7,278 nucleotides of DNA from an uncultured Selenomonadaceae bacterium (lineage in GTDB: Bacteria > Bacillota > Negativicutes > Selenomonadales > Selenomonadaceae), in the NCBI GenBank assembly GCA_905236325.1, contig CAJOPJ010000222.1, forward strand, positions 1 through 7,278. The letters are read 5' to 3'. Position 1 is the stretch's first letter; each line of letters starts with the position of its first letter. Of this stretch, positions 1-6,284 are shown in pieces. The notes under the pieces were generated by a model. The model saw only the letters and a program-made list of their open reading frames with translations. It did not search any database and was not told the DNA's origin. Made by a program: the position numbers and the translations under genes.

Positions 1-16
1 TGAGGAGAGATGAATT

Positions 17-379
17 ATGGCAACACGAGTGTTAGTCGTTGATGATGCGGCATTTATGAGAATGATGGTCAAAGATATTTTGTCCAAAAACGGTTACGAA
101 GTTGTCGGCGAAGCTGAGAACGGCATGAAGGCTGTTGAAAAATACAACGAATTGCACCCGGATTTGACAACAATGGATATTACAATGCCCGAAATGGACG
201 GAATTTCCGCTGTTAAAGCTATTAAGAAAATTGATCCGAATGCAAAAATTGTTATGTGCAGTGCTATGGGACAGCAAGCAATGGTTATCGAAGCTATCCA
301 AGCCGGTGCGCGTGACTTTATAGTTAAGCCGTTCCAAGCAGACCGCGTTCTTGAAGCAGTTCGCAAAGCCGTCGGCTGA
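17..379 (+). CDS. cheY: Chemotaxis response regulator CheY
   Basis: Single-domain response regulator of 120 residues, the normal CheY length, with no output domain. The receiver-domain residues are all visible: acidic pair D9-D10, phospho-acceptor D54 inside MDITMPEMDG, S82 at the usual Ser/Thr switch position, K104 followed by P105, and F101 where E. coli CheY has its switch tyrosine. By family knowledge, CheA phosphorylates the aspartate and the protein then binds the flagellar switch (FliM/FliY) to change rotation. The start is ATG 17, preceded by GAGGAG at 2-7 with a 9-base gap. Its stop overlaps the start of fliO by one base, so it is the first complete gene of the export-gate operon in view. 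In Firmicutes clusters fliM and fliY/fliN usually lie just upstream, which this window cannot show. An orphan CheY-like regulator is possible, but the position within the flagellar operon argues for motor control. Confidence 0.95.
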   Translation: MATRVLVVDDAAFMRMMVKDILSKNGYEVVGEAENGMKAVEKYNELHPDLTTMDITMPEMDGISAVKAIKKIDPNAKIVMCSAMGQQAMVIEAIQAGARDFIVKPFQADRVLEAVRKAVG

Positions 380-897
380 TGAATCGAAAATTTAAAACTT
401 GCCTGCTGATCTTAATTTTGTCGCTGTGCGTAATTTTGAATTTAAACTGCGAAATTGCAAATGCTGTTGGTGGTGGCTATCTTTCCGGTTATGAGGAAGT
501 CGAACCTCAGCCAACTGCCATTTCTTGGTGGTCAACTTTAGCCTACCTTGTCAGCTTAGTTGCTGTTTTTGCAGTTGTAGTCATAATGGCGTACTTTGCA
601 GCTAAATTTATTGGCGGGCGTTTTAATTCTGCGCGAATGGCTGCAGGCGGCGGCAAAATTTTGGAAAATTTACCGTTGGGACCTAATCGCTCTGTCTGTA
701 TTGTTGAATTGGCGGGCAGAGTATTTTTATTAGGCGTTACCGACGGCGGAATTACTTTGCTGGACGAAATAACAGACAAGGATATGATTGAGCATTTGCA
801 CGAACAAAGTTTAGCCGCAAATGACATTTTTTATCACGACTTCGGCTCAATGTCTGACTTAGTAAAAAAAATTCCGCCGCTGTTCAATAAAAAATAA
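379..897 (+). CDS. fliO: Flagellar export apparatus assembly protein FliO (FliZ-type)
   Basis: Bitopic membrane protein of 172 residues. Residues 5-25 form a hydrophobic signal sequence with an A27-N28-A29 motif that looks like a signal peptidase I site. A short extracytoplasmic stretch follows, then a single transmembrane segment at about 53-76, then a cytoplasmic domain. The FliO hallmark is at about 94-131: a basic, glycine-rich approach, the block LENLPLGPNRSVCIVELAGR, then a VFLLGVTDGGITLL-like strand pair. FliO proteins help FliP assemble into a stable core complex and are poorly conserved in sequence, so the assignment rests on this pattern and on lying directly before fliP. The ATG overlaps the cheY stop (TGATG) and has no clear Shine-Dalgarno site of its own, so translation is probably coupled to cheY. 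The acidic region around 39-44 (EEVEPQ) is unremarkable. Confidence 0.88.
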   Translation: MNRKFKTCLLILILSLCVILNLNCEIANAVGGGYLSGYEEVEPQPTAISWWSTLAYLVSLVAVFAVVVIMAYFAAKFIGGRFNSARMAAGGGKILENLPLGPNRSVCIVELAGRVFLLGVTDGGITLLDEITDKDMIEHLHEQSLAANDIFYHDFGSMSDLVKKIPPLFNKK

Positions 898-914
898 GCG
901 ATTAGTGATTGTTG

Positions 915-1676
915 ATGAATTTTTTTAATTGCGCATGGCGCGTTACAAAATTTGTGCTTTTGTTTTTGCTGATTTTTTCAAACGCAACAGAAGCAGCACC
1001 GATAATTCCAAGCGTCAATGTTGAAGTCGGCACGGCTGATACGCCTGAGCAAGTTTCTACAACGCTACAGATAATTGCGCTTTTGACTATTGTGACTATT
1101 GCGCCGGGAATTATGATGATGACAACTTCATTTATCAGAATTGTTGTTATCATTGGCTTTTTGCGGAACGCGCTGGGAACTCAAAATGTACCGCCGAACC
1201 AAGTAATTTTGGGTTTGGCGATGTTTTTAACATTTTATTTAATGGCGCCTTACTGGTCCCAAGCAAACGACACAGGCTTACAACCTTACCTTGAAGGACA
1301 AATTTCGCAAGAAGAAGCAATAGACAATGTACTTGCGCCAATGCGCGAATTTATGTTCAGGCAGACGCGCGAATCTGATTTGGCGTTGTTTGTAAATTTA
1401 TCTGAAGCCGAAAGACCGGAAACTCAAGATGATGTTTCCACTGCAGTTTTAATTCCGGCGTTTATGATTAGCGAACTTAAAACCGGCTTTCAAATTGGCT
1501 TTATGATTTACATTCCATTTATAGTCATTGATATGATTGTCGCAACAACGCTTATGTCAATGGGTATGATGATGTTGCCGCCGGTTATGATTTCACTGCC
1601 GTTCAAGATACTTTTGTTTGTCATGATTGACGGTTGGCATTTGCTGATAAATTCAATAATTGTAAGTTTTAGGTAG
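915..1676 (+). CDS. fliP: Flagellar type III export gate protein FliP
   Basis: About 253 residues, typical of FliP. It begins with a basic-hydrophobic signal peptide ending near SNATEAA, as expected because FliP is one of the few export-gate proteins with a cleaved signal. The family core follows: a helix leading into MMTTSFIRIVVIIGFLRNAL and then GTQNVPPNQVILGLA, a periplasmic loop containing APMREFMFRQT, the block LIPAFMISELKTGFQIGF, and a final pair of membrane helices containing MMMLPPVMISLPFKILLFV. FliP forms the pentameric core of the FliP5-FliQ4-FliR1 channel. ATG 915 is preferred. Two in-frame TTG codons at 909 and 912 are possible alternatives that would add two residues or one. No convincing Shine-Dalgarno site precedes any of them, so coupling to fliO, which stops 17 bases upstream, is likely. 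Confidence 0.95.
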   Translation: MNFFNCAWRVTKFVLLFLLIFSNATEAAPIIPSVNVEVGTADTPEQVSTTLQIIALLTIVTIAPGIMMMTTSFIRIVVIIGFLRNALGTQNVPPNQVILGLAMFLTFYLMAPYWSQANDTGLQPYLEGQISQEEAIDNVLAPMREFMFRQTRESDLALFVNLSEAERPETQDDVSTAVLIPAFMISELKTGFQIGFMIYIPFIVIDMIVATTLMSMGMMMLPPVMISLPFKILLFVMIDGWHLLINSIIVSFR

Positions 1677-1692
1677 AGTTGGAATTGTATAT

Positions 1693-1718
1693 TTTGTGCT
1701 TTGAATCATACGCACAAA
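1693..1718 (+). other. Short inverted repeat in the fliP-fliQ gap
   Basis: The arms TTTGTGC (1693-1699) and GCACAAA (1712-1718) are perfect 7-base complements separated by 12 bases. Only four T follow, so it does not look like an efficient intrinsic terminator. It lies in the 108-base gap 1677-1784, the longest non-coding stretch inside the operon, which otherwise shows no convincing promoter. It could be a weak attenuator, an mRNA processing or stability element, or a chance palindrome in AT-rich DNA. Confidence 0.35.
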
Positions 1719-1768
1719 TTTTGACTATGACTAATGTAATTATGCAGAGGATGATTTTTCAATAAGTC

Positions 1769-1775
1769 AAGGTGA
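1769..1775 (+). promoter_or_regulatory. Strong ribosome binding site of fliQ
   Basis: AAGGTGA matches the 3' end of 16S rRNA without mismatch over seven bases and sits nine bases before ATG 1785. It fixes the fliQ start and is the best ribosome binding site in the operon, which fits a gene that lies too far from fliP for translational coupling. Confidence 0.75.
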
Positions 1776-1784
1776 TTGTAAAAA

Positions 1785-2054
1785 ATGTCGGGCGATTTAG
1801 TGATACAAATTGGTCAAGAGGCGTTGATGATTGTTTTGTTGGTTTCCGCGCCGATGTTGGGACTTGGTTTGTCGGTCGGTTTGCTTGTCAGCGTTTTTCA
1901 GGCGACTACTTCAATTCAGGAGCAAACTTTAGCGTTCATACCAAAAATTATTGCTGTGTTCGTGGCAATTTTAATTTTCGGTCCTTGGATGCTTAGTATT
2001 ATGACAGAATTTTGCAGGGGAATTTTTGTAAATTTGCCCGGCAGAATTGGTTAA
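1785..2054 (+). CDS. fliQ: Flagellar type III export gate protein FliQ
   Basis: Small hydrophobic protein of 89 residues, the usual FliQ length. It has two membrane helices at about 13-38 and 52-77, joined by the conserved polar hinge FQATTSIQEQTLAFIPK, which is diagnostic of the FliQ/SctS family. Four copies of FliQ pack around the FliP-FliR core of the export gate in the inner membrane. The start at ATG 1785 is set by the AAGGTGA site upstream. A competing reading from GTG 1772 is in another frame and is only a shadow. The protein looks complete, and fliR follows after 49 bases. Confidence 0.95.
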   Translation: MSGDLVIQIGQEALMIVLLVSAPMLGLGLSVGLLVSVFQATTSIQEQTLAFIPKIIAVFVAILIFGPWMLSIMTEFCRGIFVNLPGRIG

Positions 2055-2089
2055 GTCAGTTGCTAATGTCTAGCGTCTAAAGTTTGGTT

Positions 2090-2095
2090 AGGAAG
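2090..2095 (+). promoter_or_regulatory. Ribosome binding site selecting the TTG start of fliR
   Basis: AGGAAG lies eight bases before TTG 2104. It supports the TTG as the true start. A nearer TTG at 2096 reads into a stop after three codons, and the first in-frame ATG falls some 70 codons inside the family-conserved region. Confidence 0.6.
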
Positions 2096-2103
2096 TTGAA
2101 AAC

Positions 2104-2898
2104 TTGACTGAGATAGATTTTTTCGACATACTTCAAGGACAAGTGGCGGCTTTCTTGCTGGTACTTGCGCGCACAAGTGGAATTTTTTTAATATCGCCAT
2201 TTTTCGGTGCAACAAATGTATCTTACAGATTTAGAGCAGGCGCAGCTGTGGCAATTGCAGTTTTGGTTTTTCCTGTGATTGTCAAAGAAACTGTCGTGAC
2301 TGCGCCGGCAAGCGTTATTATGTTTGCAGGAACAGTCGCACAGGAAATTTTTATCGGCTGGTTGATTGGTTTTGTTGCGTTTGTAGCAATGGCGGCAATA
2401 AATATGGCAGGTAAAATCATGGATATGCAAGTTGGTTTTTCTGTCGCGAATGTCATGGATCCAACTTCCGGTCAGCAAGCTCCGCTTATCGGAAGTTTTT
2501 TATATTATCTGGCGATAATTTATTTTTTAATTACAAATGGTCACCACATGATAATTACTGCATTGGTGGAAAGTTTTCGGCGAATACCATTTGACGGCTT
2601 AATTTGGAATCCGGCAATTTTGGATTTTATAATCAACATTACCAACACAGTTTTTTTAACCGGAATGAAAATTGCAATGCCTGTTACATTTGCTATCTTG
2701 ATAACTAATGTTGGAATGGGTATACTTGCAAGGACAATGCCGCAGATGAATATTTTTGTTGTCGGTATTCCAATGCACTTGATTATTGGAACTTTTATGT
2801 TGTTTATGCTGTTGCCATTTTACATTTTATTCTTGGACGTGATGTTTAGTGAAATGTACGCAAATATTTCCAACGCAATCAAAATATTTACGCCTTAA
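2104..2898 (+). CDS. fliR: Flagellar type III export gate protein FliR
   Basis: Integral membrane protein of 264 residues, normal for FliR. Family landmarks in order are: LARTSGIFLISPFFG (21-35); VAQEIFIGWLIGF (78-90); the segment MDMQVGFSVANVMDPTSGQQ (106-123) followed by PLIGSFLYYLA; and the C-terminal signature GILARTMPQMNIFVVGIPMHL (206-226), followed by a hydrophobic stretch. FliR is the single-copy subunit that closes the FliP pentamer and, in this family, contacts FlhB. Translation must begin at TTG 2104: an AGGAAG site precedes it, and no ATG occurs before residue 73. The last 50 bases overlap the best available upstream start of flhB in another frame, so the two genes may be translationally coupled. 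The protein appears intact. Confidence 0.95.
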   Translation: MTEIDFFDILQGQVAAFLLVLARTSGIFLISPFFGATNVSYRFRAGAAVAIAVLVFPVIVKETVVTAPASVIMFAGTVAQEIFIGWLIGFVAFVAMAAINMAGKIMDMQVGFSVANVMDPTSGQQAPLIGSFLYYLAIIYFLITNGHHMIITALVESFRRIPFDGLIWNPAILDFIINITNTVFLTGMKIAMPVTFAILITNVGMGILARTMPQMNIFVVGIPMHLIIGTFMLFMLLPFYILFLDVMFSEMYANISNAIKIFTP

Positions 2899-4015
2899 AT
2901 CTAACTTACTTAAAACATTACCACCTTTCAACTTGCAACTTTTTGCTGAAGGCGACAAAACTGAAGAACCTACAGCTAAAAAAAGACAAGACGCACGCAA
3001 AAAAGGTCAGGTTGCAAAAAGTCAGGAACTGAACACGGCATTTGTTTTGTTGGCAGGTTTTTTGGTCTTAAAAATTCTGTGGGAATATATATATACAAAC
3101 ATTGCGGACTATAGCATTTATATTTTCTCGCACTTGGAAATGGGTTTTTCCACCGAAAGCATAACTGAATTGTTTTTGGGGATTATGATTTTAATGGGCA
3201 AAACTGCCTTGCCTATAATGATTGGGATTTTAATTTTTGCGTTGGGAATAAATTTTTTTCAAGTCGGCTTTATGATTTCGGAAGAGGCTATTGGTTTTAA
3301 ACTTGAAAAGCTGAATCCAATTAATGGTTTCGGCAGAATTTTTTCAAAGCGCACTATTGTTGAACTTTTCAAGTCGCTGTTCAAAATTTTGGTTATCGGC
3401 TTTTTTCTATATCTATACCTAAAAGACGAAATACCATTCATGCCATACTTCATTTATTATGACTTGCCCTACAGTTTGGCTGAAATTGCGGACAAAATTT
3501 TTACAATGTCATTTCAGGTAATTGCGGTTATAATGGTTTTGGCTGTTGCGGATTATTCCTACCAAACTTGGCAAACAACGCAGGACTTGATGATGACTAA
3601 ACAAGAAGTCAAGGATGAATATAAGCAAACTGAAGGTGATCCGCAAATTAAAGGCAAAATTAAACAAAAGCAAAGGCAAATGGCAATGTCAAGAATGATG
3701 AGCGAAGTTCCAAAAGCCGATGTTATCGTCACAAACCCTACGCACTTGGCTATTGCAATACAATATCAGCCAGGAATGATTGCGCCGGTAATTTTAGCCA
3801 AAGGTCAAGATTTAGTTGCGCGGCGAATAAAGGAAGTTGCAAAAGAACATAGAATACCAATTGTCGAAAACAAACCTTTGGCGCGTGCATTGTATGAAGC
3901 CGTTGAAGTCGGCGGTGTCGTACCACAGGAACTTTATAAAGGCGTTGCGGAAGTTTTGGCTTATGTTTACAAGTTGAAAAACAAAAAAATCGAACCGTCC
4001 AGACAGGCGGCTTGA
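2849..4015 (+). CDS. flhB: Flagellar export switch protein FlhB
   Basis: FlhB controls the export switch from rod/hook to filament substrates. The conserved start, NLQLFAEGDKTEEPT, is at residues 28-42, followed by a basic stretch and four membrane segments at about 62-84, 107-137, 173-192 and 216-236. The loop near 156-172 (NPINGFGRIFSKRT) is typical. The cytoplasmic C-terminal domain carries the self-cleavage motif N296-P297-T298-H299, with cleavage expected after the asparagine, and then the conserved VENKPLARALYEAVEVG block. The start is uncertain. No ATG lies upstream of the conserved leader. GTG 2849 is the first start after an in-frame stop and overlaps fliR by 50 bases, giving about 27 extra residues. 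TTG 2933 would cut into the conserved leader and lacks a ribosome site. The body of the protein is complete, and flhA begins 11 bases after its stop. Confidence 0.93.
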   Translation: MKCTQIFPTQSKYLRLKSNLLKTLPPFNLQLFAEGDKTEEPTAKKRQDARKKGQVAKSQELNTAFVLLAGFLVLKILWEYIYTNIADYSIYIFSHLEMGFSTESITELFLGIMILMGKTALPIMIGILIFALGINFFQVGFMISEEAIGFKLEKLNPINGFGRIFSKRTIVELFKSLFKILVIGFFLYLYLKDEIPFMPYFIYYDLPYSLAEIADKIFTMSFQVIAVIMVLAVADYSYQTWQTTQDLMMTKQEVKDEYKQTEGDPQIKGKIKQKQRQMAMSRMMSEVPKADVIVTNPTHLAIAIQYQPGMIAPVILAKGQDLVARRIKEVAKEHRIPIVENKPLARALYEAVEVGGVVPQELYKGVAEVLAYVYKLKNKKIEPSRQAA

Positions 4016-4026
4016 AGTGATTCGCT

Positions 4027-6183
4027 ATGACTAAAGAATTTGAAGAAATGATAAAAAGCCTGACGAAGGGAGCGAAAGTAATGGCTGTCCCGGAAGAAGC
4101 CATGCCGGTTAGTGGCGGCGGAAGTTCTTTATCACTAGGAGCGTTTATAAAAAAATACAGCGACGTAATTATCGCGGTAACATTGGTTATGATTGTCATA
4201 ATGATGATTATACCACTACCGACCGCGTTACTTGATGTGCTGATTGCTTTTAATATTACAATCGCGTTGGTGGTTGTAATGAGCGCGATTTACAATGAGG
4301 AGGCGTTGGACTTATCAGTCTTTCCATCGCTACTTTTGGTGACAACGCTGTTTCGATTAGCATTGAATATTTCCTCGACGCGACTAATTTTGATTAATGG
4401 CTACGCAGGCGAAGTTATCACAGCGTTTGGCAACTTTGTTGTCGGCGGTAATCCTGTCGTCGGTTTTATAATGTTTATAATCTTGGTTATCATTAACTTC
4501 ATTGTTATCACAAAAGGTTCTGAGCGTGTTGCTGAAGTTTCGGCGCGTTTTACATTGGACGCAATGCCAGGTAAGCAAATGTCAATTGATGCTGATTTGA
4601 ATCAAGGCGCAATAACTGATGAGGAAGCTAAAGTTCGCCGTGAAAAAATTCAACGCGAAGCTGACTTCTTCGGCGCAATGGACGGTGCGTCAAAGTTCGT
4701 CAAAGGCGACGCAATCGCCGCAATTATTATAATGCTGATAAATATCGGCGGTGGTTTTGTTATCGGTATGGTTCAGCGCGATATGGATGCGGCATCGGCC
4801 TTGCAAACTTACACATTGCTGACTGTCGGCGAAGGTTTGGTAAGTCAAATTCCTGCGCTTTTGATTTCAACTGCAACAGGTATTATTGTTACACGCGCTG
4901 CCTCCGAAGGCAACTTGGGCAACGACATTGTTAATCAGCTGTTCCGCAATGAAAGAATATTTTTTATCAACAGTGGCGTTTTGACAGTCTTGGCGATTGT
5001 TCCCGGTTTACCCGGCGTGCCGTTCTTTGTATTGGCTTGCTTGTGCGCATTTATCGGCTACAGCTTGCATAAAAAATCTCCTGCGCAAACTGAAGAAGCA
5101 CTTGAAGAAGAACGCGAAATTCAGGCTAAACAGGAAGCCACGCGACCTGAAAATATTGTTTCGCTGTTGCAGGTTGATCCGATGGAATTGGAAATTGGAT
5201 ATTCGCTGATACCTTTGGTTGACACAGGACAGGGCGGCGACTTGCTTGACAGAATTGTTATGATTCGCCGACAATGTGCGCTTGAACTTGGTTTAGTCGT
5301 TCCCACAATCCGCATTCGCGATAACATTCAAATTAAGCCGAACGCCTATATTGTTAAGTTAAAAGGCATGGAAATTGCGCACGGCGAACTTATGCTTGAT
5401 CACTTCTTGGCAATGAACTCCGGCACGGTTTTTGAAGAAGTCCCAGGCATTGAAACTATTGAACCTGCGTTTGGACTTCCTGCGTTGTGGATTCCTGAAA
5501 ATGAACGCGAACAAGCTGAATTGAACGGCTACACAGTTGTTGACGCGGTTTCGGTTTTGGCTACGCACCTGACTGAAATTATTAAACAGCACGCGTCCGA
5601 AATTCTCGGCAGACAGGAAACTCAGAATCTTATCGACAACCTTGCAAAAACGCACGAATCGCTTGTCAACGAAGTTATTCCGGAACTCATGGGTGTTGGC
5701 GAAGTGCAGAAAGTTTTGGCGAACTTGTTGGACGAAAGAATTTCTATCCGCGACATGGCAACTATCATGGAAGTCCTTTCGGACTACGCACGCGCCACGA
5801 AAGATACCGAAATTCTTACTGAATATGTCCGCCACGCAATGTCAAGACAAATTACTCAAATGGTTGTGCAAGACAACACCTTGCCGTGTATCACGCTCGA
5901 CCCTGCGCTTGAAAACAGAATTGTCGGCGGAGTTCAAAGGACAGATCACGGTTCCTATGTCAGCCTAGATCCGGACTCAATGCGCCGCTTGACTTCTTCA
6001 CTGAACACCGAACTGGAAAAACTTACAAACATCGGTTACAATCCTGTTGTCTTGACAAGCCCTGCCGTGCGCTTGTACTTCCGCAAGTTGGTTGTGCGCA
6101 GCGTGCCGGGAATTATCATTGTTTCCCACGCAGAAATCGATCCTTCAGTCGAAATTCAAGTTCTTGGCGTTGTCAAACTGTAA
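4027..6183 (+). CDS. flhA: Flagellar export gate protein FlhA
   Basis: The largest gate component, 718 residues from ATG 4027. The N-terminal half is membrane-embedded, with hydrophobic segments from about residue 46 to 348. It includes LFRLALNISSTRLIL (108-122) and the family signature in the cytoplasmic loop, RFTLDAMPGKQMSIDADL (174-191), followed by a charged RREKIQREADFFGAMDG stretch. The remaining C-terminal part, from about 350, is the cytoplasmic domain that forms a nonameric ring and docks export chaperones and substrates. It includes the PTIRIRDN and HLTEIIKQHASEILGRQE blocks. ATG 4027 follows GAAGTGA at 4014-4020, which overlaps the flhB stop. A second in-frame ATG at 4081 has AAGGGAG eight bases upstream and would give 700 residues. 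Both are plausible because conserved sequence starts later. It is the last gene before a strong terminator. Confidence 0.96.
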   Translation: MTKEFEEMIKSLTKGAKVMAVPEEAMPVSGGGSSLSLGAFIKKYSDVIIAVTLVMIVIMMIIPLPTALLDVLIAFNITIALVVVMSAIYNEEALDLSVFPSLLLVTTLFRLALNISSTRLILINGYAGEVITAFGNFVVGGNPVVGFIMFIILVIINFIVITKGSERVAEVSARFTLDAMPGKQMSIDADLNQGAITDEEAKVRREKIQREADFFGAMDGASKFVKGDAIAAIIIMLINIGGGFVIGMVQRDMDAASALQTYTLLTVGEGLVSQIPALLISTATGIIVTRAASEGNLGNDIVNQLFRNERIFFINSGVLTVLAIVPGLPGVPFFVLACLCAFIGYSLHKKSPAQTEEALEEEREIQAKQEATRPENIVSLLQVDPMELEIGYSLIPLVDTGQGGDLLDRIVMIRRQCALELGLVVPTIRIRDNIQIKPNAYIVKLKGMEIAHGELMLDHFLAMNSGTVFEEVPGIETIEPAFGLPALWIPENEREQAELNGYTVVDAVSVLATHLTEIIKQHASEILGRQETQNLIDNLAKTHESLVNEVIPELMGVGEVQKVLANLLDERISIRDMATIMEVLSDYARATKDTEILTEYVRHAMSRQITQMVVQDNTLPCITLDPALENRIVGGVQRTDHGSYVSLDPDSMRRLTSSLNTELEKLTNIGYNPVVLTSPAVRLYFRKLVVRSVPGIIIVSHAEIDPSVEIQVLGVVKL

Positions 6184-6203
6184 AAATTTTGTAAATAAAA
6201 ATT

Positions 6204-6227
6204 CTCCGCAAGTCGCGGAGTTTTTTT
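6204..6227 (+). terminator. Intrinsic terminator after flhA
   Basis: CTCCGC (6204-6209) and GCGGAG (6215-6220) form a perfect six-base-pair, GC-rich stem with a five-base loop, followed immediately by seven T (6221-6227). It starts 21 bases after the flhA stop. It should end the flagellar transcript, so the next gene probably has its own promoter, although none is convincing between 6228 and 6272. Confidence 0.92.
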
Positions 6228-6272
6228 GTGCAGGTTTATAAAATATTTTGTCGAAAGTTTTTTGTCAGAAAT

Positions 6273-6280
6273 GGAGATGA
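6273..6280 (+). promoter_or_regulatory. Ribosome binding site selecting ATG 6285
   Basis: GGAGATGA, with its GGAG core eight bases before ATG 6285, is a good Shine-Dalgarno site. It rules out the longer in-frame reading from GTG 6228, which would begin inside the terminator's downstream flank and has no ribosome site. Confidence 0.75.
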
Positions 6281-6284
6281 TTTT

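Noticed and set aside
436..453. Lipoprotein-like cysteine (LNC) near the FliO N-terminus
   Set aside because: Asparagine at the position before cysteine does not fit the lipobox, and a normal ANA signal peptidase I site follows a few residues later.
1701..1750. Possible sigma-70 promoter elements (TTGAAT, TTGACT, TAATTA) in the fliP-fliQ gap
   Set aside because: No -35/-10 pair has both acceptable matches and 16-18 base spacing, and such hexamers are common in AT-rich DNA.
1772..1996. 74-codon frame starting at GTG within the fliQ ribosome site
   Set aside because: It is a shifted reading of fliQ. The fliQ frame has the whole family pattern and the correctly spaced site.
2062..2074. GCTA/TAGC palindrome in the fliQ-fliR gap
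   Set aside because: Only four base pairs with no T run, so it is indistinguishable from chance.
3750..4199. 149-codon open frame on the - strand across the flhB-flhA junction
   Set aside because: It is antisense to the conserved NPTH domain of FlhB and the start of FlhA, with no ribosome site and no family features.
5359..5835. 158-codon open frame on the - strand inside flhA
   Set aside because: It is antisense to a strongly conserved part of flhA and its product is rich in F, N and R from codon bias of the opposite strand. There is no recognisable domain.
6228..6284. GTG 6228 as the start of the glycosyltransferase, adding 19 residues
   Set aside because: It abuts the terminator T run and has no ribosome site, whereas ATG 6285 has GGAGATGA at good spacing.
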